A stretch of 64,000 nucleotides of DNA from Bacillota bacterium. GTDB taxonomy: Bacteria > Bacillota > Clostridia > Oscillospirales > Acutalibacteraceae. Each line of letters begins with the position of its first letter. The stretch's first letter is position 1. A model generated the notes under the pieces. It ran no database searches, had not been told where the DNA came from, and saw nothing but the letters and a program-made list of their open reading frames with translations. The stretch lies in NCBI GenBank assembly GCA_023410445.1, contig JAEYPT010000001.1, positions 186,001 to 250,000 on the forward strand. The letters run 5' to 3'. Of this stretch, positions 1 to 8,952 are shown in pieces. Position numbers and translations under genes: made by a program.

Positions 1-560
1 AGCGGAAAGTTTACGATTGCCTGAAGAGCCGGATGGAGAACGGACTTCCGCCGACGGTAAGGGAAATCTGCAAGGCAACAGGACTTAAATCTACCTCCAG
101 CGTGCATGCCTACCTGAAAATGCTGGAGGAGAAGGGATTGATCACCCGGGACCGGGGTCTGAACCGCGCGATTCATCTTGCCGGGGAGCAGACCACTCTG
201 CAGGTTCCCATTCTCGGCCGTGTGGCCGCGGGATACCCGATCCTTGCCGTGGAGGAGGCCGACGGCTTCCTGCCGTATACGCCTCGGTACGAGGGGGAAT
301 ATTTCGCACTTCATGTAAAAGGCGAAAGCATGAAAGACGCGGGCATCCTTGACGGCGACTATGTAGTGGCGCTGCGCACGCCGACTGCGCTTGACGGCGA
401 GATCGTCGTGGCGCTCATCGGGGAGGAAGCGACGGTTAAGCGGCTTTACCGTGAGAAAGACCGCATCCGCCTGCAGCCGGAAAACCCGGACTTTGAACCG
501 ATTTTCACGAAGGATGTGCTGATTCTCGGAAAGGTGACGGCGGTCTTCCGTTATTACTGA
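1..560 (+). CDS. lexA: LexA repressor, 5' end outside the window
   Basis: SOS-response repressor and self-cleaving serine protease that binds SOS boxes and is inactivated when RecA filaments trigger autoproteolysis. The reading frame is open from base 3 to the edge of the window, so the start codon and part of the first helices are missing; an internal ATG at 33 is not the start. The DNA-binding wing-helix part (LPPTVREICKATGLKSTSSV) is followed by the Ala-Gly cleavage site in GRVAAGYP (bases about 222-245), the catalytic Ser in GESMKDAG (about 327) and the catalytic Lys in ATVKRL (about 438). All three protease elements are intact. It converges on the next gene; the two stop regions overlap by 7 bases. 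Confidence 0.96.
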   Translation, partial: RKVYDCLKSRMENGLPPTVREICKATGLKSTSSVHAYLKMLEEKGLITRDRGLNRAIHLAGEQTTLQVPILGRVAAGYPILAVEEADGFLPYTPRYEGEYFALHVKGESMKDAGILDGDYVVALRTPTALDGEIVVALIGEEATVKRLYREKDRIRLQPENPDFEPIFTKDVLILGKVTAVFRYY

Positions 561-1144
561 TCGGTTCCGTCTGTAAGAAGAACGGCGCGAACAGGGGAAG
601 CCTCCGCGCCGCCGAGCAGGAGGGGCAGGGCGATCAGCCGGTAATTGCCGGGTGCGACGCGGGAGAGGTCAAGCCCCTCGAGAATCGGGATGCCAGCCGA
701 AAGCAGTTCCACATGCGGCTGAATGGTATCGCCGGAAGCACCGATGCTCTGCGCGTCCGTACCGACAAGGAGAAACCCGGCATCCGCCAGCGCGAAGGCG
801 GAGCTTTGCGTCAGAAACGCGTTCCCGTTCCCCTTGATCAACAGGCGTTTTTCACAGTCCTTGGAAAGGCGGTCGATTTCCGCGCCCGTCACGGTTCCCT
901 CAAATTCAACAACAGTGCAGGGACCGAGGCAGCGGGAAAGATCCATCTTTTCAATTGTGTCACCGTCCTCCAGAAAATGACGGGGCGCGTCCAGATGGGT
1001 TGCGCTGTGGCAGCCAGTGTAAAAGCCGGAAAGATTGCAGCTGTCGCCCAGCTCCAACCGGCGCACGAGGTCGCGCTTCGGCTCCGGGTCACCCGGGTAC
1101 GGCGGGGTCTGAAACAGGTCGCGTGAAATATCGATGATGCTCAT
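554..1144 (-). CDS. Cyclase-family hydrolase (kynurenine-formamidase-like)
   Basis: A 196-residue protein of the cyclase/kynurenine formamidase (Pfam Cyclase) family of metal-dependent hydrolases. The family signature HxxTHxDxPxHF is seen as HSATHLDAPRHF about residues 46-57, followed by the usual acidic stretch. The frame is open upstream, but the ATG at 1144 is preceded by GGAGG at the right distance and the family begins with I-D-I/L-S, as here (MSIIDISRD). It lies 14 bases downstream of the MTA/SAH nucleosidase gene and is probably co-transcribed with it. Family members act on formyl-kynurenine, cyclic amides or isatin; the substrate cannot be told from this context. Confidence 0.85.
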   Translation of the reverse strand: MSIIDISRDLFQTPPYPGDPEPKRDLVRRLELGDSCNLSGFYTGCHSATHLDAPRHFLEDGDTIEKMDLSRCLGPCTVVEFEGTVTGAEIDRLSKDCEKRLLIKGNGNAFLTQSSAFALADAGFLLVGTDAQSIGASGDTIQPHVELLSAGIPILEGLDLSRVAPGNYRLIALPLLLGGAEASPVRAVLLTDGTDQ

Positions 1145-1158
1145 GGGAAAGCCTCCGG

Positions 1159-1851
1159 TCAAAGCTTCGGGAGAACGGCGCAGATCAGCCGGGTGAGCAG
1201 ATGCGCCGATTCCACCGCGAAATGGGTAAAGTCTACCGCGGCGCTGTCGTTTGCGTTGTCGGAAATGGAACGGATGACGACAAAGCCGGTTTCGTTCATC
1301 TTGCATACCTGCGCGATGCTGCCGCCTTCCATCTCGCAGGCGGATGCACCGAATTCTTCCGCGATCTGATTCAGCTTCTCCGCGCCGCTGATGAACTGGT
1401 CTCCGCTCGCGATAATACCGGTGTGGATTTTTTCCGGCGGATAAATGGACAGCGCCGCGTCGTTAACCGCGGAGGCCAGCGATACGTCGGCGGGAAGCTT
1501 CACGATGCCGAGGCCCGATATATACCCCTTGGGGTCGCCGAGGGCCGAGGTATCCATGTCGTGCTGAACCAGCCCGCTGGACACGACGATATCCCCAATA
1601 TGAATTTCCGTTCCGATTCCTCCCGCTACGCCGATGTTAATTAGCGCCGTGGGGGAATAGCGAAGAATCATGGTCTGGGCGCAGACCGCGGCGGCCACTT
1701 TGCCGACTCCGCACTGAGCCACAACGCATTCCCTGCCGGAGATGCTGCCTGTATAATAGGTGATCCCGCTGAAGGTTTCTTCCTTCTCTTTTTCCATTTG
1801 TTCCAGAATCTCTTCCACTTCAACAGCCATTGCACCGATAATTCCAATCAT
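1159..1851 (-). CDS. mtnN: 5'-methylthioadenosine/S-adenosylhomocysteine nucleosidase
   Basis: Hydrolyses MTA and SAH to adenine plus methylthioribose or S-ribosylhomocysteine, in the cytoplasm. At 230 residues it has normal length. The N-terminus IGIIGAMAVEVE is typical of Pfs/MTAN; ACEMEGGSIAQVC contains the substrate-binding Met-Glu, and SDNAND contains the catalytic Asp near residue 200. S-ribosylhomocysteine is the precursor of autoinducer-2 if LuxS is present in the genome; luxS is not in this window. Upstream of a cyclase-family gene in a two-gene unit. Confidence 0.95.
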   Translation of the reverse strand: MIGIIGAMAVEVEEILEQMEKEKEETFSGITYYTGSISGRECVVAQCGVGKVAAAVCAQTMILRYSPTALINIGVAGGIGTEIHIGDIVVSSGLVQHDMDTSALGDPKGYISGLGIVKLPADVSLASAVNDAALSIYPPEKIHTGIIASGDQFISGAEKLNQIAEEFGASACEMEGGSIAQVCKMNETGFVVIRSISDNANDSAAVDFTHFAVESAHLLTRLICAVLPKL

Positions 1852-1868
1852 AAAAGCACTTCTTTCCT

Positions 1869-3368
1869 CTATTTTGATTTTTGCCCAAACCGTTCCTGAA
1901 TGGCTCCGGTGATGAGCTCCAGAGCCTGAATTCGCCCGTATTTTTTATCCTGCGACTCAATCACATGCCAGGGGGCGAAATCCGTGGACGTATATTTCAG
2001 CATGTCGTTGACGCATTTTTCATAGGTGGGCCATTTTTCGCGGTTCCGCCAGTCCTCTTCCGTGATTTTCCACTGTTTCGAAGGAGTGTCCTGCCGGTCG
2101 TTGAAGCGGCGGAGCTGTTCATCCTGATCGATCTGGAGCCAGAATTTCACAATCACCGCGCCCCAGTCCGCAAGCTGACGCTCAAATTCGTTGATCTCAC
2201 GGTAGGCACGCCGCCAGTCCTCTTCCGTGCAGAAGCCCTCCACGCGTTCGACGAGCACGCGCCCGTACCAGGTCCGGTCAAAAATCGCGATATGCCCGTC
2301 GCGCGGCAGGTTCCTCCAGAACCGCCACAGGTAATGCCGCGCGGCTTCGTCCGGGGTCGGGGCCGCAATCGGCACCACCTCGTACCCGCGGGGATCGAGC
2401 GCCTTGGCCACGCGACGGATGTTCCCACCTTTTCCAGCGGCGTCCCAGCCCTCGTAGGCGATGATGACGGGTACCTTTTTCCGGTACAGCTTGCCATGCA
2501 GCTCCTTCAGAAGGTCCTGCTGCTCCTTCAGCCGCTTTTCGTATTCGTCGTTGTCCAGCTTTTTGTCCAGCCGGATGTCGGCGAGCTTCGGCATCGGGAG
2601 AAAACGGTACGCACCGGGCCGGATTTCTTTTGCCTCCGGTTCGGACTCGGTCTCCTTCTGCTTTTGCAGAGCGGCTTCCACACTTTCGCTTACGACCCGG
2701 AACACCTCAAGGGCGGCGGATTTGCGGTCCATGCCGGAGATCATGTGCCAGGGCGCGTTTGTGGTGTCGGTGTAACCCAGCATCTCGTCGAACGCCGTGA
2801 AGTACTTGTCGTACTGGCGGTTCCGCTTCCAGTCCTGTTCGGTCACGCGCCATTCGGTATTTTTGTCCTTGCCCAGATTTTCGAAGCGCTCCTTCTGAAC
2901 CTTGCGCGAGATGTGGACAAAGAACTTGATTACGAGGTACCCTCCGTCGGTCAGCAGCTTTTCAAACCGGTTGATGTCGTTGAGGCGGCGGGTGATCTCG
3001 GCCTGTCCCAGATTTTCTTCCAGCCGGGCGGTAGAGACGTCCATGTACCAGCTTCGATCCAGAACGGCCATCTGTCCCTTTTTCGGAAGCTTCTGCCAGT
3101 ACCGCCACAAAAACGGTTCGCGCCGTTCCTCCGGCGTGGGGGAAAGAATGGAATGTACCTTGAAGCCGCGCGGGTCGAAATTCAGAATTAGCTCCGAAAT
3201 CAGACCGCCCTTTCCGGCACCGCCCCATCCCTCAAACAGAACGATCACCGGCAGGTTCTGTTGCTTGATGGGCTGCTGAAGGCCGGAGAGCTTTTCCCGC
3301 AGGCCTTTGGCCAGCATTTTATATTTTTCGCGCGACACGGTTTCTTTCAGATCGACTTTCTCAAGCAT
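1869..3368 (-). CDS. pap: Polyphosphate:AMP phosphotransferase (tandem PPK2 domains)
   Basis: Transfers phosphate from polyphosphate to nucleoside monophosphates. The protein (499 residues from ATG 3368, which has GGAGG upstream) carries two complete PPK2 domains: Walker A FEGWGGAGKGG at about residues 45-55 with lid/Walker B AVLDRSWY near 101, and a second Walker A YEGWDAAGKGG at about 305-315 with IAIFDRTWYGR near 362. A charged linker around residue 240 joins the halves. The two-domain form is typical of class II PPK2 (PAP), where the second half usually carries the activity. The frame extends to 3419 but that start lacks a ribosome site. A -10-like TATAAT on the minus strand lies at 3421-3426. 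Confidence 0.92.
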   Translation of the reverse strand: MLEKVDLKETVSREKYKMLAKGLREKLSGLQQPIKQQNLPVIVLFEGWGGAGKGGLISELILNFDPRGFKVHSILSPTPEERREPFLWRYWQKLPKKGQMAVLDRSWYMDVSTARLEENLGQAEITRRLNDINRFEKLLTDGGYLVIKFFVHISRKVQKERFENLGKDKNTEWRVTEQDWKRNRQYDKYFTAFDEMLGYTDTTNAPWHMISGMDRKSAALEVFRVVSESVEAALQKQKETESEPEAKEIRPGAYRFLPMPKLADIRLDKKLDNDEYEKRLKEQQDLLKELHGKLYRKKVPVIIAYEGWDAAGKGGNIRRVAKALDPRGYEVVPIAAPTPDEAARHYLWRFWRNLPRDGHIAIFDRTWYGRVLVERVEGFCTEEDWRRAYREINEFERQLADWGAVIVKFWLQIDQDEQLRRFNDRQDTPSKQWKITEEDWRNREKWPTYEKCVNDMLKYTSTDFAPWHVIESQDKKYGRIQALELITGAIQERFGQKSK

Positions 3369-3511
3369 GGGACAACACCTCCGCGTATTTTGTTTCGGAG
3401 CCGCCGGTTTTACTGCCATTATTATACGCGCAAACCTTCAAAATTAAAAGAAATAATCGCGCTGCGGTCCGCGCAAAATCACACGCCGGTATTCCCTAAT
3501 CAAAGCGTTTG

Positions 3512-3520
3512 TGATATAAT
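3512..3520 (+). promoter_or_regulatory. Extended -10 promoter for ruvCAB
   Basis: TGATATAAT at 3512-3520 is a perfect extended -10 element; the -35 position (TTCCCT at 3492) is weak, as expected for an extended -10 promoter. It is followed by the GTG start of ruvC about 30 bases downstream. Confidence 0.6.
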
Positions 3521-3551
3521 AAAACGAAAATTCGGAAAGGGGGCGGTACCG

Positions 3552-4073
3552 GTGCTGATTCTCGGGATCGACCCCGGATACGCGATTGTCGGCTACGGCG
3601 TCATCCGCCTCCGGAACGGGCGGTTTGAGCCGCTGGAGCATGGCGCGATCGTTACGAAGGCCGGCGAGGATTTCAACCGCCGCCTGGAAGTAATCTATGA
3701 CGCGCTTTCCTCTGTTCTGGTCAAATGGAAACCGCAGGCGGTTTCCATAGAAAAGCTTTATTTCCAGAACAACCAGAAAACCGCCATCGGTGTAGCGGAG
3801 GCGCGCGGGGTGATCCTGCTGGCCGCGCGCAAGGCCGGGGCGGAAATCTTCGAATATACACCGCTGCAGGTAAAGCTGGCGGTCACCGGGTATGGGCAGG
3901 CGCACAAGCCGCAGGTGATGGAAATGACGCGGCGCCTCCTGTGCCTGAAGGAGCTCCCGAAACCCGACGACACCGCCGACGCCCTGGCGCTCGCGGTTTG
4001 CCACGGGCAGGCGGCGGGCTCCGCCATGCGGCGGGCGATGACGGCCGGGCGGCTTTCGCTGCGCCCGGAATAA
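3552..4073 (+). CDS. ruvC: Crossover junction endodeoxyribonuclease RuvC
   Basis: Resolves Holliday junctions with RuvAB. The true start is the GTG at 3552, preceded by GGAAAGGGGG; this gives 173 residues, the usual family length, whereas the longer open frame to 3261 overlaps the divergent pap gene. The RNase-H-fold catalytic carboxylates are present: Asp7 in GIDPGY, Glu67 in SIEKLYF and Asp140/Asp143 in PDDTADALALAVCH. First gene of a ruvC-ruvA-ruvB operon. Confidence 0.97.
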   Translation: MLILGIDPGYAIVGYGVIRLRNGRFEPLEHGAIVTKAGEDFNRRLEVIYDALSSVLVKWKPQAVSIEKLYFQNNQKTAIGVAEARGVILLAARKAGAEIFEYTPLQVKLAVTGYGQAHKPQVMEMTRRLLCLKELPKPDDTADALALAVCHGQAAGSAMRRAMTAGRLSLRPE

Positions 4074-4088
4074 AAAAGGCGGTCGGTT

Positions 4089-4703
4089 ATGTTTTACAGT
4101 GTAAGAGGAACCCTGATCCATCTGGAGCCCGGCATTGCGGTCGTGGAATGCGGCGGCGTCGGGTTCAAATGCCTGACGTCCCTTCACACGCTTCGCTCCC
4201 TTCCGCAGGTTGGGGAGGAAACGATGCTCTATACCTATTTAAATGTGCGCGAGGATGCGCTCGATCTGTTCGGCTTTGCGACGCAGTCCGAGCTGAGCTG
4301 CTTTAAGATGCTGACGGGCGTTACCGGGGTTGGGCCGAAGGTGGGACTTGCCATCCTTTCCGAGTTGACACCGGAGCAGGTAGCCACGGCAGTCGCAACG
4401 GGGGACAGCCGCGCGCTGACCCGCGCGAGCGGGGTTGGGCCGAAGCTGGCGCAGCGCATTGCGCTGGAGCTTCGCGATAAGGTTAAGGGAATCCGGGCAG
4501 CCGCGGGTCCGGCTGTTGCCGGGCCTGTTTCCGCGTCCGAAAACGCCGGTTCCGCAGTGGAGGCGCTCACCGTGCTGGGGTATTCCCCAACGGAGGCTTC
4601 CTCGATTGTGGCCCGGTTTGACAGCTCCCTCCCCGTGGAGGAATTGATCCGTCTCTCCCTGCGTTCGATGGACGGACCGGGGCAGAAAAATGCGTCTATA
4701 TAA
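4089..4703 (+). CDS. ruvA: Holliday junction branch migration protein RuvA
   Basis: Tetrameric junction-binding subunit of RuvAB, 204 residues. An N-terminal OB-fold (MFYSVRGTLIHLEPG) is followed by the helix-hairpin-helix repeats (TGVTGVGPKVGLAIL and ASGVGPKLAQRIALEL, about residues 73-125), an Ala/Pro-rich flexible linker (about 135-155) and the C-terminal RuvB-binding UBA-like domain (AVEALTVLGYSPTEA). It lies 15 bases after ruvC and 29 before ruvB. Confidence 0.97.
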   Translation: MFYSVRGTLIHLEPGIAVVECGGVGFKCLTSLHTLRSLPQVGEETMLYTYLNVREDALDLFGFATQSELSCFKMLTGVTGVGPKVGLAILSELTPEQVATAVATGDSRALTRASGVGPKLAQRIALELRDKVKGIRAAAGPAVAGPVSASENAGSAVEALTVLGYSPTEASSIVARFDSSLPVEELIRLSLRSMDGPGQKNASI

Positions 4704-4732
4704 GCTGCTGCGGCGGATAGAAAGGCGGCGCG

Positions 4733-5812
4733 ATGGAACACTTGGAATATGATCCCAATCAGGAAAACACAGGGGAATACGATTTCGAAAACCGGGTGGT
4801 AGCGCCGGATTACGCGCCGGAAGACGCCGAGGTGGAAAATCCGCTCCGCCCGAGAAGTCTGGATGAATATATCGGCCAGGAAAAGGTGAAGGAGAACCTT
4901 TCCATCTTTATTGAGGCCGCGCGTCAGCGCAAGGAAAGTCTGGACCACGTGCTGCTGTACGGTCCCCCGGGGCTCGGCAAAACGACGCTCGCAGGAATTG
5001 TTGCGAACGAGCTGCACGTGAATCTGCGCATTACCTCGGGGCCTGCGATTGAAAAGCCGGGCGACCTCGCGGCGATTCTCACAAATCTGAATCCGGGTGA
5101 CGTGCTGTTTATCGACGAGGTGCACCGCCTTTCCCGCAGCGTTGAGGAAATCCTGTACCCTGCCATGGAGGATTTCGCGCTGGATATCATCACGGGCAAG
5201 GGGCAGATGGCGGCATCCTACCATCTGCCACTGCCGAAGTTTACGCTTGTTGGCGCGACGACGCGAGCCGGGCAGCTCAGCGCCCCGCTGCGCGACCGCT
5301 TCGGAGTGGTGCTGCGGCTGGAGCTTTATTCCCCGCGCGAGCTTGCGCAGATTGTCACGCGCAGCGCCAAAATTCTGGGAATCCCGATGGAGGCCGACGG
5401 TGCGCTGGAGATTGCCTCACGCTCCCGCGGAACGCCGCGTATCGCGAACCGGCTGTTAAAGCGCGTCCGCGATTTCGCACAGGTGGTCAGCGGCGGCACA
5501 ATCACGCTGGAATCTGCGCGCCTCGCGCTCAACCGGCTGGAAATCGACGAGCTTGGCCTCGACGCAAACGATCGGCGGATGCTTACCGCTTTGATTAAGT
5601 TTTACAACGGCGGCCCGGTCGGGCTGGAAACGATTGCAGCAGCCATCGGTGAGGAAGCCGTCACCATTGAGGATATTTATGAGCCCTACCTGATGCAGCT
5701 CGGCTTTTTGAGCCGCACCCCCCGCGGACGCTGCGCGACGTTCGCCGCGTACGAGCATCTTGGCTTGAAGCCGCCCGGGCAGTCGGACGACGGCCAGCAA
5801 AAGCTGTTCTGA
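4733..5812 (+). CDS. ruvB: Holliday junction branch migration helicase RuvB
   Basis: AAA+ motor of RuvAB, 359 residues. Walker A GPPGLGKTTL at 77-86, Walker B LFIDEVHRL at about 125-133, sensor 1 GATTRAG and the C-terminal winged helix (LSRTPRGR) are present. The N-terminus has an extra acidic stretch of about 30 residues before the conserved RPRSLDEYIGQ, common in Clostridia. Last of the ruvCAB set; a small membrane protein gene follows after 13 bases. Confidence 0.97.
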   Translation: MEHLEYDPNQENTGEYDFENRVVAPDYAPEDAEVENPLRPRSLDEYIGQEKVKENLSIFIEAARQRKESLDHVLLYGPPGLGKTTLAGIVANELHVNLRITSGPAIEKPGDLAAILTNLNPGDVLFIDEVHRLSRSVEEILYPAMEDFALDIITGKGQMAASYHLPLPKFTLVGATTRAGQLSAPLRDRFGVVLRLELYSPRELAQIVTRSAKILGIPMEADGALEIASRSRGTPRIANRLLKRVRDFAQVVSGGTITLESARLALNRLEIDELGLDANDRRMLTALIKFYNGGPVGLETIAAAIGEEAVTIEDIYEPYLMQLGFLSRTPRGRCATFAAYEHLGLKPPGQSDDGQQKLF

Positions 5813-5825
5813 CCGGGCTGACGAT

Positions 5826-6221
5826 GTGAAAATAAAAAAGCTGCTTTTGGATCTTTTAATTCTTGATATGTTCGTTGGCGGAGTCATGGGTCTGGTAAAA
5901 GGGTTTATCCCCCATATGGAATGGTTCAATTACCGCGCACTGTTAGGGTTGGGGAGTACCTTCGGATCAACTCTGCCTCTGTATGCGAGGATATATGGCA
6001 TTGGGATGGCTGCTTTGGAAATCCTGTCATCAATCCTTCTGCAACTGAGAGCAAGACCGGGCTATCAGTTGGCCCTTATCACGCTGATCGTCAATTCTGC
6101 CGGGTGTGCGATCGCGGTTATTCTGGGCGACTGGATTGCGCTGTTCATTTTATTGCTTCGGCTGATTGGAATTCTGATTCTTGTAAAGGCAAAAAACCAA
6201 ATCGCAAATTGTGCTTCATGA
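5826..6221 (+). CDS. Small membrane protein of unknown function
   Basis: 131 residues starting at GTG 5826. The sequence is almost wholly hydrophobic with about four predicted transmembrane segments (near residues 5-25, 45-65, 75-95 and 100-122), a short basic start (MKIKK) and a basic C-terminal tail. No family was recognised. It sits between ruvB and glmM on the same strand and is probably in the same transcript. The region is slightly lower in GC than its neighbours. Confidence 0.7.
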   Translation: MKIKKLLLDLLILDMFVGGVMGLVKGFIPHMEWFNYRALLGLGSTFGSTLPLYARIYGIGMAALEILSSILLQLRARPGYQLALITLIVNSAGCAIAVILGDWIALFILLLRLIGILILVKAKNQIANCAS

Positions 6222-6249
6222 TTTTTGATTTTAGGAGTGTTTTGATTCA

Positions 6250-7599
6250 ATGGGAAGACTATTTGGAACCGACGGCGTCCGCGGAATCGCGAACAGCGAA
6301 CTGACCTGTGAGCTGGCGCTCAGCATCGGCCGCGCGGCCGCAACCGTATTGACGGACAGCAATCACCGTCACCCCAAAGTGCTCATCGGAAAGGACACGC
6401 GCCTTTCCTCCGACATGTTGGAAAGCGCCCTCGCGGCGGGCCTTTGCTCCGTCGGCGCGAACGTAGTTCGGCTCGGCGTGATTCCGACGCCTGCGGTGGC
6501 GTTCCTGGTCGGCAAATACAAGGCGGACGCGGGCGTAATGCTGACGGCTTCGCACAATCCGTTTGAATTCAACGGCATCAAGATTTTCAGCGGCGACGGG
6601 TATAAACTGCCGGACGCGCTGGAGGAGCAGATTGAAGCCATCGTGCTCGACCATGCCCAGGCACCGGCCTGCCCGGTGGAAGGCGACATCGGCAGTATCA
6701 CCGAGGCTCCGGATACGGTGCGGGATTACGTTGACCACATCAAGAGCACGGTTCCGTTTTCGCTGGACGGCATGAAAATCGCCGTCGACTGCGCGAACGG
6801 CGCGGCAAGTCGGACGGCGAAGCTGCTGTTCACCGAGCTCGGTGCGGAGTGCCATATGCTGGCTGATCAGCCGAACGGAGTCAACGTGAACGACGACTGC
6901 GGTTCCACACACATGGGTAACCTGATGAGCTACGTTCGCGAAAACCAACTGGACGCGGGCGTCGCGTTCGACGGCGACGCGGACCGCTGCCTGGCCGTGG
7001 ACGAGCAGGGTAAACTGGTGGACGGTGATTTCCTGATGGCCATCTGCGCCGCGGATATGAAATCGCGCGGCAAGCTCGCGAAGGGTGCTGTGGTTGGCAC
7101 CATTATGACCAACATGGGCTTCACGCGCTTCTGCGACGAAAACGGCATGAAATTTGAGGCGACCAAGGTCGGTGACCGCTACGTGCTGGAAGAAATGCTG
7201 TTGGAAGGCTACAACTTCGGCGGCGAGCAGAGCGGACACCTGATTTTCCTTGATTTCGCCACAACCGGCGACGGCGAAATGACGGCAGCTCAGCTGCTGA
7301 GCATCGTGCATCGCAGGGAGGCGAAGCTTTCCAGCCTTGCGTCCCTCATGACCCGTTACCCGCAGGTCATGGTCAACGTGACGGTCAAGCCGGAGGGCAA
7401 GCTCCGTTTCTATACGGATGTGGAAGTAAAAGACGCAATCGAAAAAGCGAAGGCAGAGCTCGGTAAATCGGGCCGCATCATTGTGCGCCCCTCCGGCACC
7501 GAACCGCTGCTGCGCGTGATGATCGAAGGGGAAAACCCGGAGTACATCGGCGTGCTCGCCAATTCCGTCGCGGACGTGATCCGCGAACGGCTTACCTGA
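6250..7599 (+). CDS. glmM: Phosphoglucosamine mutase
   Basis: Interconverts glucosamine 6-phosphate and glucosamine 1-phosphate for UDP-GlcNAc and cell-wall synthesis. 449 residues, the usual length. The active-site phosphoserine loop TASHNPFEFNG (Ser101), the Mg-binding DGDADR at 241-246, the sugar-binding GGEQSGH near 325 and the phosphate-binding RPSGTEPLLRV near 412 are all intact. The start (MGRLFGTDGVRG) is canonical. Confidence 0.97.
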   Translation: MGRLFGTDGVRGIANSELTCELALSIGRAAATVLTDSNHRHPKVLIGKDTRLSSDMLESALAAGLCSVGANVVRLGVIPTPAVAFLVGKYKADAGVMLTASHNPFEFNGIKIFSGDGYKLPDALEEQIEAIVLDHAQAPACPVEGDIGSITEAPDTVRDYVDHIKSTVPFSLDGMKIAVDCANGAASRTAKLLFTELGAECHMLADQPNGVNVNDDCGSTHMGNLMSYVRENQLDAGVAFDGDADRCLAVDEQGKLVDGDFLMAICAADMKSRGKLAKGAVVGTIMTNMGFTRFCDENGMKFEATKVGDRYVLEEMLLEGYNFGGEQSGHLIFLDFATTGDGEMTAAQLLSIVHRREAKLSSLASLMTRYPQVMVNVTVKPEGKLRFYTDVEVKDAIEKAKAELGKSGRIIVRPSGTEPLLRVMIEGENPEYIGVLANSVADVIRERLT

Positions 7600-7615
7600 T
7601 AAAAGAGGGAAACCA

Positions 7616-8482
7616 TTGAGAACTGCAAACTGGAAAGACTATGAATTGATCGATACCTCCGCAGGCGAGCGCCTGGAGCGCTGGGGTGATGTGATTTTAA
7701 TCCGTCCCGACCCGCAAATCATCTGGGAAACGCCGAAAACGAACCCGTTCTGGAAGAAGGCGGGAGCGCGGTATCAGCGTTCCTCCACGGGTGGCGGAAG
7801 CTGGCAGACCCTCGCGGGAGTTCCGCCCATGTGGAAAATTCGATATGACGACCTTTCGTTCCGCCTGAAGACGATGGGCTTCAAGCATACGGGCATTTTT
7901 CCGGAACAGGCCGTGAACTGGGACTTCGCCAGGAAGAAAATCCGCGCGGCGGAGCGCCCGGTCCGGGTGCTGAACCTGTTTGGCTACACGGGAGCCGCGA
8001 CGCTTGCATGCATGAGCGCGGGTGCGGAGGTCTGCCACGTGGACGCTTCGAAGGGAATGGTTTCCTGGGCGCGCGAAAACGCCGCCGATTCCGGGCTTGA
8101 GTCGAAGCCGGTGCGTTGGCTGGTAGACGACTGCGTTAAGTTCGTCAAACGGGAACAGCGACGCGGGAACACCTATGAGGGCATCATCATGGACCCGCCC
8201 TCCTACGGGCGCGGGCCGAACGGAGAAATCTGGAAGCTGGAGGAACAGCTTTACCCGCTGGTGGAGCTCTGCGTTCCGCTTCTTTCCGGCAACCCCCTGT
8301 TTTTCATTCTGAACTCCTATACCACGGGGCTTTCTCCCGCGGTGATGGAATATCTGCTTGGCGTGCTGCTGAAGAAAAAATTCGGCGGGACCGTCTCCTC
8401 CGACGAGATCGGTCTGCCGGTTACGGAAAGCGGGCTGGTGCTTCCCTGTGGGAGTACGGCGATCTGGCAGTCCAAAGACTGA
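7616..8482 (+). CDS. Class I SAM-dependent methyltransferase, RlmI/RlmK-like
   Basis: 288 residues from a TTG start at 7616 (AAAGAGGGA upstream). The SAM-binding motif I is VLNLFGYTGAATL (about residues 117-129), motif II is CHVDASKG, and the catalytic-loop motif IMDPPSYGRG resembles the DPPxF/Y motif of 23S rRNA methyltransferases of the RlmI/RlmK group. An N-terminal PUA domain is lacking, so it is shorter than E. coli RlmI. The substrate is probably rRNA, but this is inference. Same strand and short spacing as glmM and the following gene. Confidence 0.8.
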   Translation: MRTANWKDYELIDTSAGERLERWGDVILIRPDPQIIWETPKTNPFWKKAGARYQRSSTGGGSWQTLAGVPPMWKIRYDDLSFRLKTMGFKHTGIFPEQAVNWDFARKKIRAAERPVRVLNLFGYTGAATLACMSAGAEVCHVDASKGMVSWARENAADSGLESKPVRWLVDDCVKFVKREQRRGNTYEGIIMDPPSYGRGPNGEIWKLEEQLYPLVELCVPLLSGNPLFFILNSYTTGLSPAVMEYLLGVLLKKKFGGTVSSDEIGLPVTESGLVLPCGSTAIWQSKD

Positions 8483-8497
8483 AAGGGGCGACCGAGT

Positions 8498-8932
8498 GTG
8501 AAGCCGTATAATGCGAAGCCCTATAACCGCAGAAACCTGATGGTAGCGGGAGCCGCCTGCATTGTGATTGCCGTGTCCAATTTCACTACGCACGACATAA
8601 ACGCGGGAGTTTTCTGGGTTTTCCTCGGCGTGTGCGTCTTTCTCTGGGCGTCCCGCATGAAGAATGAGGACGGCAGCGGATTCTATAAAACGGACGGAGA
8701 ACCGTTCGGGAAGCCGGAGGAACCGGGAACGCCCGAACCGCCGAAGTCCGAGGGGAACGAACCGCGCCGGGATGCGAGCTGGGACAGTACGCCTGATACG
8801 GCGGAGCCGGAAGAAACTGCCGGGCTGGGGAATGATCAGGAGCGGCGAGAAGAGATCAAAAGTCTCTTCGACAGCGGCGTGATCTCCCGGGAAGAATATG
8901 AAGAGCGCCTTTCACAGATCAAAAAGGGCTAA
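8498..8932 (+). CDS. SHOCT-domain membrane protein
   Basis: 144 residues from GTG 8498. Two hydrophobic segments near residues 11-28 and 32-50 form a membrane hairpin, followed by a Pro/Glu-rich linker (about 65-110) and a C-terminal SHOCT-type motif (IKSLFDSGVISREEYEERL). SHOCT domains are short C-terminal oligomerisation motifs on otherwise unrelated proteins. The function is unknown. It precedes the ECF module genes by 20 bases. Confidence 0.72.
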   Translation: MKPYNAKPYNRRNLMVAGAACIVIAVSNFTTHDINAGVFWVFLGVCVFLWASRMKNEDGSGFYKTDGEPFGKPEEPGTPEPPKSEGNEPRRDASWDSTPDTAEPEETAGLGNDQERREEIKSLFDSGVISREEYEERLSQIKKG

Positions 8933-8952
8933 TTAGGAAAGAGCAGGAACAG

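Noticed and set aside
1881..3191. Long plus-strand open frame opposite the polyphosphate phosphotransferase gene
   Set aside because: Shadow frame in GC-rich coding DNA; no ribosome site, no recognisable motif, while the minus-strand frame has two full PPK2 domains.
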